Position numbers and translations under genes: made by a program
In this document: positions 19,781-29,633 of the stretch, in pieces
Position numbering within the stretch: position 1 is the stretch's first letter
Layout: the number at the start of each line of letters is the position of its first letter
The notes under the pieces: generated by a model
What the model was told of the DNA's origin: nothing
Seen by the model: the letters and a program-made list of their open reading frames with translations, nothing else
Database searches by the model: none
Source: Alteromonas halophila
GTDB lineage: Bacteria; Pseudomonadota; Gammaproteobacteria; Enterobacterales; Alteromonadaceae
Direction of reading: 5' to 3'
Assembly: GCF_014651815.1 (NCBI RefSeq)
Contig: NZ_BMXP01000007.1
Location: forward strand, 62,001-126,000
Length of the DNA stretch: 64,000 nucleotides

Positions 19781-20292
19781 GCTTCATTAAACCCTGCAAG
19801 CTGGCCGACAATAGTACTAATGTGACGGCGCGCAGGTTTGCTGTCCCGCAGTCCATAGCAGTGAATAAACGCAGCCACGCTGGCATTAAGTACCGCGTTC
19901 TGGCCGTCGGCTGCAACCATAGTGACCTCATCAAGATCATGAAAAGCACGAATAAGCGCCCGCTGCTGCTCACGTTCAAGCGTCAGTTCCTGCTGCTTAC
20001 AGGCGTTATAGGATTGCTCATCACCGCCGTTGTCCGGATGCATCTCGCGACGTTTGCGACGCTGCACAACCAGTGCTTTTTCAGAGTCTGACAGGGCCTG
20101 CGCCAGCTGTCTGAACTGCGCCAGGTTAATCACGGCACCGTGCTTAAGGCACCAGCACAGCAATAGTAGCAGGTTCACATTCACATCATGTTTGTCCTGC
20201 AGCGCCAGTGCGTGCAGGGCAATATCCTTATGCGCGTAGCAGGCGCAGCTGAATTGCCAGAATTCGTCATAACCCGGTTCAGCGTTGTGCAT
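19777..20292 (-). CDS. TIGR02444-family protein
   Basis: Conserved proteobacterial protein of unknown function, 171 residues from the ATG at 20292. The start EFWQFSCACYAHKDIALHAL and the block VNVNLLLLLCWCLKHG match the TIGR02444 family. It is helical, with a Cys-rich N-terminal part and no signal or membrane segment. Its first 14 bases overlap the end of yheS, and its stop overlaps yheT by 4 nt, so it is translated as part of this operon. Confidence 0.85.
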   Translation of the reverse strand: MHNAEPGYDEFWQFSCACYAHKDIALHALALQDKHDVNVNLLLLLCWCLKHGAVINLAQFRQLAQALSDSEKALVVQRRKRREMHPDNGGDEQSYNACKQQELTLEREQQRALIRAFHDLDEVTMVAADGQNAVLNASVAAFIHCYGLRDSKPARRHISTIVGQLAGFNEA

Positions 20293-22195
20293 CAAACGTC
20301 TCCCGTGCAGTTTCCAGGGCATCCTGTTGCTCCAGCCATGCAGCCTCGTGTTCCTGCATGCTGGCGTTAAGCGTTTTCTGCTCATCCAGTAATGCCATCA
20401 GTGCTGGTTTGTTGTCCTCTTCATACAAGGAGGCATCGGTGAGCCTGGCTTCTACCTCTTCAAGCTGTCGCGACACCCTGTCCATTTGCGTTTCGTGATT
20501 TTCCAGTGCTTTACGAATGGGCGCAACCTGACGCCGAAACTCGGCCTCGCGGCGTTTCTGTTCTTTACGGTCCGGTTTTTGTGTCGCCTCGTCAGCATTT
20601 TGCTTTGACGAATCCTGAGGTGTTGCCTGCTGCGTTAAAATCCAGTCGCGGTAATCGCCAAGATCACCATTAAACGGGCCGACCTGACCGGCGTCAACCA
20701 AATAAAAGTCTTCACACACCGCAGACAGCAAAAAGCGATCGTGTGACACCAGAACCATGGCACCGGTGAAGCCCTGCAGCGCAATATTGAGCGCATGGCG
20801 CATTTCTAAATCCAGATGGTTGGTGGGCTCATCCAGCAACAGCAGGTTAGGCTGCTGATAGACGATGAGCGCCAGAACCAGACGCGCTTTTTCACCACCG
20901 GACATTGGCGCGACCTGTGCCAGCGCCTCGTCGCCATGAAAGCCAAAGCCGCCCAGATAATCACGTAACTGCTGTTCGGTTGCGCGGCCGTCGAGGCGCT
21001 GCAGGTGCAACAGAGGGGAAGCTGCCGGATCGAGGGTTTCCAGCTGATGCTGGGCAAAATAGCCGACTTTGAGGCCCCTGGCGGTAGTAAATGTTCCCTG
21101 TTTCGGGGCGTGTTCGCCGGCAAGCAGTTTGATCAGGGTCGACTTACCCTGGCCGTTGCGCCCCAGCAAGCCAATGCGGCTGCCCGGTACCAGGTTCAGT
21201 TTCACCTGACTGAGCACAATATGACTGCCATAGCCCAGCAGTACGGCCTCCATCTGAACCAGCGGATTAGGCAGCGCGGCGGGCTCGGCGAACTCAAAAC
21301 TGAACGGACTGGCCGCATGCGCAGGCATCAGTGATTCCATTTTCTCCAGTTGCTTGATCCTGCTCTGGGCCTGTTTAGCCTTGCTGGCTTTTGCCTTGAA
21401 GCGGGTAATGAAAGATTCCAGATGGGCGACTTTCGCCTGCTGCTTTTCATATTCAATGTTCTGCAGTCGCAGGCGCTCAGCTTTTTGCGTTTCAAACGCA
21501 GAATAGTTACCCGTATAGGTGATCAGGCGCTGATGCTCAACACTGAGGATGGTCGATACGGTACTGTCAATAAACGCTTTATCATGAGAAATCAGCAGCA
21601 AGGTTCCTGAATACCGTTGCAGCCACTTTTCCAGCCAGATCACAGCATCCAGATCAAGGTGGTTGGTCGGTTCGTCCAGTAACAGCAGATCAGACGGGCA
21701 TAAGAGTGCCTGAGCCAGGTTCAGACGCATTCGCCAGCCCCCTGAGAAATCCGTGACCGGCGCGCTGAGTTGCGATACAGAGAAACCCAGCCCGGCCAGA
21801 ATTGTCGAGGCCCGGGCATCGACATCGTAGGCGCCGGCAGTTTCCAGCTGACCATGCAGTAATGCAATGGCTTCACCGTTTTCCTCACGCTCGGCCACGG
21901 CTAACCGGGCCTGAAGGTCGCGCAGGTGCCGATCGCCGTCAATCACATACTCGATTGCGCTGCGGTCAGTGGCGGGCGTTTCCTGCGCCACACTGACAAT
22001 GCGCCAGTCTGCGGGCAGATAGCATTCTCCGGCGTCGAGCGACAATTCACCTCGTAACAGCGAAAATAAACTGGACTTGCCACAGCCGTTGCTGCCAATC
22101 AGAGCCACTTTATGGCCGGGAAACACCTGCGCTGACGTGTTCTCGAGCAAGACTTTACTGCCACGCATGAGGCTGATGTCGGTAAGTTTTATCAT
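20279..22195 (-). CDS. yheS: ABC-F ATPase YheS
   Basis: Ribosome-associated ABC-F protein of 638 residues with two ATPase domains and no membrane segments. Walker A motifs are GSNGCGKSS (about 34) and GRNGQGKST (about 345). Signatures are DFSGGWRMR and MSGGEKARL, and Walker B motifs are LLLLDEPTNHLD (twice). Between the domains is the ABC-F linker (KAKASKAKQAQSRIKQLEKM), and a charged coiled coil forms the C-terminus. GGAAGGGG precedes the ATG. E. coli YheS prevents translation stalling; the role here is inferred from the family. Confidence 0.95.
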   Translation of the reverse strand: MIKLTDISLMRGSKVLLENTSAQVFPGHKVALIGSNGCGKSSLFSLLRGELSLDAGECYLPADWRIVSVAQETPATDRSAIEYVIDGDRHLRDLQARLAVAEREENGEAIALLHGQLETAGAYDVDARASTILAGLGFSVSQLSAPVTDFSGGWRMRLNLAQALLCPSDLLLLDEPTNHLDLDAVIWLEKWLQRYSGTLLLISHDKAFIDSTVSTILSVEHQRLITYTGNYSAFETQKAERLRLQNIEYEKQQAKVAHLESFITRFKAKASKAKQAQSRIKQLEKMESLMPAHAASPFSFEFAEPAALPNPLVQMEAVLLGYGSHIVLSQVKLNLVPGSRIGLLGRNGQGKSTLIKLLAGEHAPKQGTFTTARGLKVGYFAQHQLETLDPAASPLLHLQRLDGRATEQQLRDYLGGFGFHGDEALAQVAPMSGGEKARLVLALIVYQQPNLLLLDEPTNHLDLEMRHALNIALQGFTGAMVLVSHDRFLLSAVCEDFYLVDAGQVGPFNGDLGDYRDWILTQQATPQDSSKQNADEATQKPDRKEQKRREAEFRRQVAPIRKALENHETQMDRVSRQLEEVEARLTDASLYEEDNKPALMALLDEQKTLNASMQEHEAAWLEQQDALETARETFDAQR

Positions 22196-22320
22196 TCCCC
22201 TTCCAGTACTGATGAAAATAACGCGCGTATCATAGCAAACCTGCGGTCAATATTGTCTTCTGATCACGGCTGCGATTATCTGTATACTAGAAAAGAGGTG
22301 AACAAGAGAAAGAAGGTTCT

Positions 22321-22527
22321 ATGCAAAAAAGAACAAAACGGCGGTTTATTGCCGGGGCGACCTGCCCGAAGTGTCAGGCACTGGATACCATTTCGCTGTT
22401 TTTTGAAAATAATATCGAAAAGCTGGAATGTGTAGCCTGTGGCTACAGCGAGTCACAGACAGGTGGAACCACAGGTGCAGCGACGCGAAAGAATGAAGAC
22501 GTCATTGGTATTTTCAAACCGGAATGA
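22321..22527 (+). CDS. yheV: YheV-family zinc-ribbon protein
   Basis: Small protein of 68 residues with RRFIAGATCPKCQALD, then LECVACGYSE: two CxxC pairs that make a zinc ribbon. It ends IGIFKPE, as YheV proteins do. AGAAGG lies upstream of the ATG. Its role is unknown; it is divergent from yheS and convergent with slyX, the same neighbourhood as in enterobacteria. Confidence 0.92.
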   Translation: MQKRTKRRFIAGATCPKCQALDTISLFFENNIEKLECVACGYSESQTGGTTGAATRKNEDVIGIFKPE

Positions 22528-22612
22528 TTTGCCTGTCCACGACCACCCCTGTTACCCAAGACCTGTACGGGAAGTGTGTGCTCACTCGCTCTGTTGCCTG
22601 TAATGACCTGCC

Positions 22613-22849
22613 TCAGTAATGCGGTGGTGGTGTTTCCTCAGACTGGCGCGCCACGTTAGATGGCTCAATGGTTTTCACTCTGTCCATCACATGTTTAAGC
22701 TTAAACGCAATATCATCGAGTCGCTGCTGCTGCGCAGCCAGCGCATCATTCAGTGCTTCGATGGTATGTTCCTGAAAGGCCACTTTGGTTTCCAGTTCGT
22801 CAATTCTTGCCAGCGCCTTTGTCAGCGAAGTGTCCTGATGTCTACTCAT
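22613..22849 (-). CDS. slyX: SlyX family coiled-coil protein
   Basis: Small protein of 78 residues, almost entirely a coiled coil (ARIDELETKVAFQEHTIEAL ... QQRLDDIAFKL) with the hallmark C-terminus ETPPPHY. The function is unknown; in enterobacteria it lies next to slyD/fkpA as here. Its ATG overlaps the end of the upstream WD40-like gene by 8 nt, so the two are co-transcribed. Confidence 0.92.
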   Translation of the reverse strand: MSRHQDTSLTKALARIDELETKVAFQEHTIEALNDALAAQQQRLDDIAFKLKHVMDRVKTIEPSNVARQSEETPPPHY

Positions 22850-23837
22850 TACGCCGTTCCCATTGTTCGGTCAGTCCGCTGCTGCTGGTGGTCAGGATAA
22901 ACCCATCCCGCGGAAAACCAACGGCATAGACGACGGCTGTTGGCGGCGAAACCGATTCGCGAACAGCCACTTCCCAGGCATCGATTTTCTCACCTGTTTT
23001 TACGTCCCAGAGAAATACGCGCCGCGACGGCGATCCGGTCAGTAAAAAGTCACCCTCTTTTGAAAAGACAGCATCGGTAAAAATTTTCTGGCGCGCAATA
23101 TACTGCAATTGACTGACAGGTTCACCTGTTTGTACGTCCCATATTTGCGACTTGTCCTGGCTGTCAGCGGTAAACGCATAGCGCCCCTGATCATCTAACG
23201 CAACTTTGGTGACCCGGGACGGGTGGGTGAAGGTATGGATAATTTGTCCGGTATCGGTGTTCCACAGGTACGCGGTGTAGTCGTTGCCGCCGCTTAAGGC
23301 ATATTTGCCGTTAGGTGAAATATCAATGCTGTTTACTTTTTCGGTATGCCCCAGAAATTCCAGGCGGCGCTGTGATTCAGGCTCAAAGTACATGACCTGT
23401 CCACTGGATCGGGCCACCAGTACGCCCCTGCCACCACTGGCAACCGCGACATCGCGGATTGTCGACTCATCAATACGCCAGAAGCCGAGCGGTTCTCCCG
23501 TCGCCATACTCCACAGCGCAAACGCTTCTCGGTCAGCCGTTACCACATGGCTTTTATCCGCAGCAATATGCACCGCGATAACCAGGTTTTCGCCTTCTCC
23601 CTGCTGTGCCCAGTGGTAAACGGGCTCATCATTGCCCAGACGCCACACATTGATTCCGTTAGTTACACCGCTGGCAACAATTAGCTGCCCATCTGCAGAA
23701 ATGTCCGCTGCGTACGCGCCGTCTTTCACATGCCGCCACTGGGCTACCGGTGTAGTCTCCGGAATTGTACATCCGCTTAATACACAACTTACCAGGACAA
23801 ATAACAGTGAAGCACGGAACAATTGCGCCTTAAACAT
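22842..23837 (-). CDS. WD40-repeat lipoprotein
   Basis: Exported lipoprotein of 331 residues with lipobox LSGC (Cys23). The mature part is a beta-propeller of WD40-like repeats (for example GHTEKVNSIDISPNGKYALS, GGNDYTAYLWNTDTG, TADSQDKSQIWDVQTGE). I prefer the ATG at 23837 over a TTG two codons upstream. No strong ribosome-binding site is visible. It probably acts as a protein-binding scaffold at a membrane; no partner is shown except co-transcription with slyX. Confidence 0.85.
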   Translation of the reverse strand: MFKAQLFRASLLFVLVSCVLSGCTIPETTPVAQWRHVKDGAYAADISADGQLIVASGVTNGINVWRLGNDEPVYHWAQQGEGENLVIAVHIAADKSHVVTADREAFALWSMATGEPLGFWRIDESTIRDVAVASGGRGVLVARSSGQVMYFEPESQRRLEFLGHTEKVNSIDISPNGKYALSGGNDYTAYLWNTDTGQIIHTFTHPSRVTKVALDDQGRYAFTADSQDKSQIWDVQTGEPVSQLQYIARQKIFTDAVFSKEGDFLLTGSPSRRVFLWDVKTGEKIDAWEVAVRESVSPPTAVVYAVGFPRDGFILTTSSSGLTEQWERRNE

Positions 23838-23900
23838 AATCAAATGGGTTTCGCTTTGAGACTGCTGCGTTTACCATAGCATGGAAATCGCATCTGACCT

Positions 23901-23949
23901 ATCGTGCAAGATGACGATTGCGGTAGCAGTTCTGCGTTATTTGCACGAT
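23901..23949 (+). promoter_or_regulatory. 9-bp inverted repeat upstream of fkpA
   Basis: ATCGTGCAA (23901-23909) is matched by TTGCACGAT (23941-23949), 31 bases apart, ending 27 bp before the fkpA ATG. It is either an operator pair or a leader hairpin. No regulator is recognised. Confidence 0.4.
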
Positions 23950-23976
23950 TAAAAAAACAACTATGGAGACGTTTTT

Positions 23977-24786
23977 ATGCATAAGTCGCTAGTCGCCTTA
24001 TCAACCGTTGCAGCGCTTGGCCTGTTCGCATGTCAGCCTCAGACAACCGATACCGAAACCAAAGGTGCAGAAGATAAATCTGCTGATACCGCATCGTCTG
24101 CTGATACTTCGCAGATGACTGACGCGCAAAAGCAGGCGTATGCAATGGGTGCCAGCATGGGATTGTTTGTTGAAAACCGTGCCCAGCAGCAGGAGCAACT
24201 TGGTAGCACAATGGACAAAGAAGCGCTGAAAGAAGGCTTCGAAGATGGCATGAACGGCACGCTGAAATTCACACAACAGGAAATTCAGCAGTTTGCTCAG
24301 CAGGGCGAGCAGGCTCTTCGCGCCAAGCAGCAGGAAGTGGCCGCCAAGCAAGCTGAAGAAAATAAAGCCGAAGGTAAAGCGTATCTCGCTGAGAATGCCA
24401 AAAAAGACGGCGTAAAAACCACCGACAGTGGCCTGCAGTACGAAGTACTCGAAGAAGGTGAGGGTGACAGCCCACAAGCGACTGATACCGTAAAAGTGCA
24501 CTATAAAGGCACATTGCTGGACGGTACCGTATTTGACTCTTCCTATGAACGCGGCGAACCGGCCGTATTCCCGCTTAACCGGGTTATTTCAGGCTGGACA
24601 GAAGGCGTACAGCTTATGCAGGAAGGTGCAAAATACCGTTTCCATATTCCGTCGGATCTGGCCTATGGCGAACGTGCTCAGGGCGCCATCACTCCGCACT
24701 CAACGTTGGTTTTTGAAGTTGAGCTGATGGAAGTGGTAGATAAGGCAGACGAGGGCGTGAAAGCACCTAAAACCGAGGACAGCTAA
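23977..24786 (+). CDS. fkpA: FKBP-type peptidyl-prolyl isomerase (FkpA-like lipoprotein)
   Basis: Envelope folding helper that isomerises prolyl bonds. It has 269 residues. The signal ends LFAC (Cys19), a plausible lipobox. A helical dimerisation domain with many Gln/Glu follows (about 45-140), then the FKBP domain (about 145-250) with [33 protein letters not shown] and the C-terminal [18 protein letters not shown] precedes the ATG. A terminator follows 20 bp after the stop. Confidence 0.94.
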   Translation: MHKSLVALSTVAALGLFACQPQTTDTETKGAEDKSADTASSADTSQMTDAQKQAYAMGASMGLFVENRAQQQEQLGSTMDKEALKEGFEDGMNGTLKFTQQEIQQFAQQGEQALRAKQQEVAAKQAEENKAEGKAYLAENAKKDGVKTTDSGLQYEVLEEGEGDSPQATDTVKVHYKGTLLDGTVFDSSYERGEPAVFPLNRVISGWTEGVQLMQEGAKYRFHIPSDLAYGERAQGAITPHSTLVFEVELMEVVDKADEGVKAPKTEDS

Positions 24787-24806
24787 GCGCGACTCCCGGA
24801 TAAGAG

Positions 24807-24834
24807 AAAGCCGACGGAGACCGTCGGCTTTTTT
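24807..24834 (+). terminator. Rho-independent terminator of fkpA
   Basis: The stem is AAAGCCGACGG / CCGTCGGCTTT (11 bp, perfect) with an AGA loop, followed by a T run to 24834. Confidence 0.93.
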
Positions 24835-25048
24835 GTATGTTCAGCATTTCCCTGCCTAAGTGTATCCATCGCGCTGTGCCACAGATTATAGACGATGCGC
24901 GTACCCGAATCGCTATCCGGGTTATTCGTTGATAACAATTCTCCGAATTGCTCTTTAAGTGTAGTTAAGAATACGCGTCATGCGACAGTGTTTTAGGATC
25001 AATTTGGACTAACGGAATAACTGATAGTCCGAAGTATTGTATAAGTTG

Positions 25049-25318
25049 CTACCGGGGCTGATTTCGGCGTCGCTCGCGCTGCGACCTGAAGGTGGCGAAG
25101 TGGCGCAGGATAGCATGCCCCAGTTTATACATGGCATAGCCAACAACAAAATACAGAGCGGTCCGCAGACTCTCTATGCGCACAAGTAAATCCAGCATTC
25201 CCAGCACCACGAACATAACGCCGGTAAGAAACAGAACAAAACCTATCAGGGTTGCACTGGTAGTACAGGCCCCTGGTTTATTCTGCGTTCGCCGCACCCT
25301 TGCCAGTTCATCAATCAT
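25049..25318 (-). CDS. Small membrane protein, unknown
   Basis: The predicted protein has 89 residues and two membrane segments (about 22-44, TLIGFVLFLTGVMFVVLGML; about 50-70, LRTALYFVVGYAMYKLGHAI), ending in a strongly basic tail (RSQRERRRNQPR). GGTGAG lies upstream of the ATG. I do not recognise the family. Composition and hydrophobic pattern suggest a real gene, but it stands alone between fkpA and greB. Confidence 0.55.
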   Translation of the reverse strand: MIDELARVRRTQNKPGACTTSATLIGFVLFLTGVMFVVLGMLDLLVRIESLRTALYFVVGYAMYKLGHAILRHFATFRSQRERRRNQPR

Positions 25319-25543
25319 TTGCTCACCGGTTTCCCACTCAAAAGTATTACCTGTATACGGTTAGGACCGCGCAACGGTTACATTTGTTCATTAATTTAGC
25401 GTAATCCAGCGATATTTTGTCATTATGCCAGTACGCAAATGTCCGCCACCGGCTGCATCTATGCTTTTACGCTCTGTTTGAACGATAGACGTGCATACTG
25501 CATCAGCCTGTCACAGAAAAAATTGACGCTCAGTTGACTGAAC

Positions 25544-25591
25544 CATGTTTAAAAACATGTGCTTCGCCCAGATACTGACAAAGTGTCAGTA
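25544..25591 (+). promoter_or_regulatory. Two short palindromes in the greB leader
   Basis: CATGTTTAAAAACATG (25544-25559) and the 8-bp hairpin TACTGACA-AAG-TGTCAGTA (25573-25591) lie directly before the greB ribosome-binding site (AGGTGA at 25601-25606). The hairpin lacks a U-tract. It could be an operator or a leader structure that affects translation. Confidence 0.45.
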
Positions 25592-25614
25592 ACGAGTGTG
25601 AGGTGAATGGGCAC

Positions 25615-26103
25615 GTGAAAACGCCATTAGTAACCCGTAGCGGATACAATCAGCTACGCGATGAACTGGATCGTCTGTGGCGGACGGAACGTCCGGAGAC
25701 CACACGTAAAGTGACCTGGGCCGCCAGCCTCGGCGATCGTAGTGAAAACGCAGACTATCAGTACAATAAAAAGAAACTTCGCGAAATTGACCGGCGCGTG
25801 CGCTACATTCGCAAGTGTCTTGAGCGCCTGAAAGTTGTTGATTATGACCCGCAGCAGGAGGGCAAAGTTTTTTTTGGTGCCTGGGTCGAGATTGAAAACG
25901 ACGCTGGCAAACAGCTGACGCTGCGCATCGTCGGTTATGACGAGATTTTCGGTCGTAATGACCATATTTCGGTCGACTCGCCCATGGCCAGGGCCATGGT
26001 GGGAAAAGCGCAGGACGACGAATTTGATGTCAAGACCGAGGCCGGGCAGTTTACCTGGTGGATCAACAAAATCTGGTACAACACCGATGACAGGTTACTG
26101 TAA
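25615..26103 (+). CDS. greB: Transcription elongation factor GreB
   Basis: RNA polymerase secondary-channel factor that stimulates cleavage of backtracked RNA. It has 162 residues. The start is a GTG at 25615, eight bases after AGGTGA and giving MKTPLVTRSGY, which matches the family start; a GTG at 25603 is in frame but lacks such a site. The coiled-coil tip carries SLGDRSENADYQYN with D41 and E44, the catalytic acids. The C-terminal FKBP-like domain has GKVFFGAWVEIEND and GYDEIFGR. Confidence 0.95.
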   Translation: MKTPLVTRSGYNQLRDELDRLWRTERPETTRKVTWAASLGDRSENADYQYNKKKLREIDRRVRYIRKCLERLKVVDYDPQQEGKVFFGAWVEIENDAGKQLTLRIVGYDEIFGRNDHISVDSPMARAMVGKAQDDEFDVKTEAGQFTWWINKIWYNTDDRLL

Positions 26104-26200
26104 CGTGTGCTTTTGCGACCGTTAGCAGTGCCTGAAAAGCCGGTGCAGGATAGCATGCCTGGCGTGTTTGTCAGAATGCGCTAAGCACATGGCTTAAGGG

Positions 26201-26240
26201 GTTAAACGAAGGTTTTTGATACGTTTAACAATGCTATACT
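26201..26240 (+). promoter_or_regulatory. Probable tex promoter with overlapping dyad
   Basis: An extended -10 element TGCTATACT is at 26232-26240. Just upstream is a perfect dyad GTTAAACG (26201-26208) and CGTTTAAC (26222-26229), 13 bases apart, which would cover the -35 area. The placement suggests an operator, although the regulator is unknown. Confidence 0.5.
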
Positions 26241-26322
26241 CGCGCCACTTTATTTTTTAATTTTTCTCGCGACGCACATCCGTTTAGTAACGCATGACGT
26301 GGCGATGCCTTCAGAGTTAACT

Positions 26323-28650
26323 ATGATTACAAACAAAATTGCCGACGAACTCTCAGTCAGTACCAAGCAGGTTGACGCTGCGGTCGCTCTGCTGGATGGC
26401 GGCGCCACTGTGCCGTTTATCGCACGTTACCGGAAAGAGGCCACCGAGGGCCTGGATGATACACAGCTTCGTACGCTGGAGCAGCGACTCACCTATCTGC
26501 GTGAGCTTGAAGAACGCCGTCAGGTGATCCTCAAATCCATTGACGAGCAGGAAAAGCTTACACCGGCACTGAAGCAGGATATTCTGTCTGCAGACAGTAA
26601 AACCACGCTGGAAGATTTATATCTCCCGTACAAACCGCGTCGTCGAACCAAGGGCCAGATCGCCATTGAAGCAGGGCTTGCACCGCTGGCACAAAGCCTG
26701 TTTGATGATCCCACGCAGGACCCGGACAGCCTGGCCAGTGACTACCTCAATGCTGATGCCGGCATCGACGATACCAAGAAAGCGCTGGAGGGTGCGCGCT
26801 ACATTCTTATCGAACAGTTTGCGGAAGATGCGACATTATTAGCAACCATTCGTCAGTACCTGAATAACAATGCGTATATCGTCAGTAAAGTCGCGCCAGG
26901 TAAGGAAAAAGAGGCCAGCAAATATAAAGACTATTTTGATCATGCTGAGAAGCTGAAGAACGCCCCCTCTCACCGGGCACTGGCGATGTTCCGCGGCCGC
27001 AATGAAGGCATGCTGCATATTCAGATGGACGCCGACCCCGGTAAAGAGGATCCGACAGCTGGCTCACACTGCGAATACCTGATTGCCCAGCACTACAACT
27101 GGCAGCACAAGCAGCGCGCCGCCGATGACTTTCTTGCACAGGTCATGCAGTGGGCATGGAAAATAAAAATTGCTCTGCATATGGAAACCGAGTTTTTTGC
27201 CGGTCTACGGGAGCGTGCAGAAGAAGAAGCCATTGACGTATTCGCAAAAAACCTCAATGACCTGCTGATGGCGGCACCCGCTGGCGCCAAAACCACCATG
27301 GGGCTGGACCCAGGCCTGCGTACCGGTGTAAAAGTCGCCGTGGTCGACGCCACGGGTAAGGTGGTGGCCACCAATACGATTTTTCCGCATGCCCCGCAAA
27401 ATCAATGGGACAAATCCTCCCGCACTCTGGCTACCCTGTGCAAACAGCATAAGGTTGAGCTGATTAGCATTGGCAATGGTACTGGCTCACGTGAGACTGA
27501 CCGGCTGGTCGCAGAAATGCTTAAAAACAATGATGACGTGAATGCGCAGAAGATCATGGTCAGTGAAGCAGGCGCGTCCGTTTACTCCGCGTCTGAACTG
27601 GCTGCCAAAGAGCTGCCTGATCTGGATGTGTCACTGCGCGGCGCCGTGTCGATTGCCCGGCGCATTCAGGATCCGCTGGCAGAGCTGGTTAAAATAGAAC
27701 CTAAAGCCATCGGTGTCGGTCAGTACCAGCATGATGTTAATCAGAGTCTGCTGGGCAAGTCGCTGGACCGGGTTATCGAGGATTGCGTGAATGCTGTTGG
27801 TGTGGATCTGAACACCGCGTCACCCGCCCTGTTGAGCTATGTCTCCGGTCTTAATAAAACACTCGCGCACAATATCGTCAGCTTCCGTGACAGCAATGGC
27901 GCTTTTGATAACCGCAAGGCGCTGCTGAATGTCGAACGGCTTGGCCCGAAAGCGTTTGAGCAGGCGGCTGGCTTCCTGCGGATCGTCAATGGCAGTAACC
28001 CGCTGGACGCCTCTGCCGTGCACCCTGAGGCATACCCGGTCGTGGATGCCATCGTCGATACCACTGCCGTGGCGGTGAACGACATTATCGGCAATACCGA
28101 ACTGCTGAAATCTCTGTCGCCAGAAACATTTGTGAGTGACAGTTTCGGCCTGCCGACCGTGGAAGATATCCTTAAAGAGCTGGATAAGCCGGGGCGTGAT
28201 CCGCGCCCGGAATTTAAAACAGCCGCGTTTAAAGAGGGCATTGAAACGCTGAATGATTTGAAACCCGGCATGATCCTCGAAGGTGTGGTGAGCAATGTGG
28301 CTAACTTCGGGGCGTTTGTGGATGTGGGTGTCCATCAGGACGGACTTGTCCATATTTCCGCTATGACCGACAAGTTTATTTCTGATCCCCGTGATGTGGT
28401 AAAAGCCGGCGACATCGTCAAAGTGAAGGTGATGGAGGTTGATGTCCCGCGTAAACGTATTTCCTTTACCATGCGACTGGATGATACCCCCGCTGCATCA
28501 GGCGGCAAAAAAGGCCCAGCCGAGCGCAACCGGACGAAGGGCAAGGCGCAGTCTGCACCGCGAAAAGGCCAGCAAAAGCCTTCTCAGTCGGGCAACAGTG
28601 CCATGGGTAATGCCTTTGCAGACGCCTTTGCCAAAGCGAAACAAAAGTAA
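26323..28650 (+). CDS. tex: Tex-family transcription accessory protein
   Basis: RNA-binding accessory protein of the Tex family (YhgF in E. coli), 775 residues. The N-terminal helical domain has [17 protein letters not shown]. It is followed by a YqgF-like domain ([17 protein letters not shown]), helix-hairpin-helix motifs ([19 protein letters not shown]) and an S1 RNA-binding domain ([20 protein letters not shown]). A basic Gly/Lys/Arg tail ends the protein. I chose the ATG at 26323 by length and similarity; in-frame starts at 26299 (GTG) and 26305 (ATG) are possible. Confidence 0.94.
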   Translation: MITNKIADELSVSTKQVDAAVALLDGGATVPFIARYRKEATEGLDDTQLRTLEQRLTYLRELEERRQVILKSIDEQEKLTPALKQDILSADSKTTLEDLYLPYKPRRRTKGQIAIEAGLAPLAQSLFDDPTQDPDSLASDYLNADAGIDDTKKALEGARYILIEQFAEDATLLATIRQYLNNNAYIVSKVAPGKEKEASKYKDYFDHAEKLKNAPSHRALAMFRGRNEGMLHIQMDADPGKEDPTAGSHCEYLIAQHYNWQHKQRAADDFLAQVMQWAWKIKIALHMETEFFAGLRERAEEEAIDVFAKNLNDLLMAAPAGAKTTMGLDPGLRTGVKVAVVDATGKVVATNTIFPHAPQNQWDKSSRTLATLCKQHKVELISIGNGTGSRETDRLVAEMLKNNDDVNAQKIMVSEAGASVYSASELAAKELPDLDVSLRGAVSIARRIQDPLAELVKIEPKAIGVGQYQHDVNQSLLGKSLDRVIEDCVNAVGVDLNTASPALLSYVSGLNKTLAHNIVSFRDSNGAFDNRKALLNVERLGPKAFEQAAGFLRIVNGSNPLDASAVHPEAYPVVDAIVDTTAVAVNDIIGNTELLKSLSPETFVSDSFGLPTVEDILKELDKPGRDPRPEFKTAAFKEGIETLNDLKPGMILEGVVSNVANFGAFVDVGVHQDGLVHISAMTDKFISDPRDVVKAGDIVKVKVMEVDVPRKRISFTMRLDDTPAASGGKKGPAERNRTKGKAQSAPRKGQQKPSQSGNSAMGNAFADAFAKAKQK

Positions 28651-28670
28651 GACAAACAGGTATGAATGTT

Positions 28671-29615
28671 TCAGGCGCTGGCGCTAAAGCCAGTGTCTGA
28701 TGGGGTTACCGTGCTCGAATAGAACTGCTGAATGCGGTCAATCCGGGCACGGCTTTGATCGTCAATGTCCAAAGAACGCTGTCCTGGCTCTGGCTGAACC
28801 TGCTCACGTGCTTCGCGGATCGTCTCGCGGGCCGATAGCACAACATCATTCAGCGTCCGTGTTGGCGGGCTGATATTACCCCGGTCAACCAAATCGTCCA
28901 GGCTCGGCGGGGTGATACTGGCCGCGTCGACAGTTTGTTCTGAATCACTATTTGAAAGCGACTCGGTGCGCTCTCTGGCAATGTCACTGCGCGCCTCGAA
29001 CGCTTTCCGACTGGCTTCTGCGGCAACCTGTAAATCCTGTGCCGAAGGCTGCGCCGGTGCCAGCGCTGCGGCTCGTACCTGCTCCATTTTTCGCAGTGTT
29101 TTTTCCGGCGTCTGCGCTTCAGAGATATCGATAGAGACTTCTCCGTCGGTCACATAGCGTTTGCCATCCGGTCCCTGAGTATACTCATACTTCGGCGCGC
29201 CGGCATATTGGCCACCGGTAGCCGCATGCGCCTTCTCGTGGCTGCGTACTTCACGGTCGCGCGCTTCAAGCTCTTTAATTTCCTGCTTATTCGCTTCCTT
29301 TTGCTGCTCTTTCGCATTTTCTTTGCCTGCACTTTCGTCGCTGGCATTGTCTTTGCGGTTGTCTGCAGAAATACCACCCTGAGCGCCCGCACCACCCTGA
29401 ATCTGGGGCCGTTCATAGGTCAGCGGTGTTGGCTGCTGACCCGGTGTCCGGACACGATCAGACTCTGAGCCCAACCCTTTTTGCGAAGCACTCTGATCGG
29501 ATTCCGTAGTCTGGGGAATAGTTTCACGCAAAATATTATCCCGCCGCGCTGCTTCAGTATTGACGTTCGCAGTGGGTGTCACCAGCGTAGTGGGGATGGG
29601 CAAGACAATATTCAT
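28671..29615 (-). CDS. Putative SprA-related metalloprotease
   Basis: The predicted protein has 314 residues and no signal peptide or membrane segment. The centre (about 115-180) has EARDREVRSHEKAHAATGG, where HEKAH fits a zinc-protease HExxH motif, followed by YEYTQGPDGKRYVTDGEV, typical of the SprA-related putative metalloprotease domain (PF12118). The flanks are low complexity, rich in Gln, Glu, Ala and Arg. Its gene follows the small protein at 29634-29966 by 18 bp, so the two are likely one operon. The substrate is unknown. Confidence 0.85.
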   Translation of the reverse strand: MNIVLPIPTTLVTPTANVNTEAARRDNILRETIPQTTESDQSASQKGLGSESDRVRTPGQQPTPLTYERPQIQGGAGAQGGISADNRKDNASDESAGKENAKEQQKEANKQEIKELEARDREVRSHEKAHAATGGQYAGAPKYEYTQGPDGKRYVTDGEVSIDISEAQTPEKTLRKMEQVRAAALAPAQPSAQDLQVAAEASRKAFEARSDIARERTESLSNSDSEQTVDAASITPPSLDDLVDRGNISPPTRTLNDVVLSARETIREAREQVQPEPGQRSLDIDDQSRARIDRIQQFYSSTVTPSDTGFSASA

Positions 29616-29633
29616 ATGCGCGTGATCGTAATC

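Noticed and set aside
24001-24501. 166-codon frame opposite fkpA
   Set aside because: Leu/Phe/Cys-rich product from antisense of a Gln/Lys/Glu-rich protein; fkpA is certain.
25105-26159. Identical 15-mer at 25105-25119 and 26145-26159 flanking greB
   Set aside because: One copy is inside a predicted gene, there is no extended similarity and no symmetry; probably chance.
27820-28353. 177-codon frame opposite tex
   Set aside because: Antisense to the conserved helix-hairpin-helix and S1 regions of Tex; no supporting signals.
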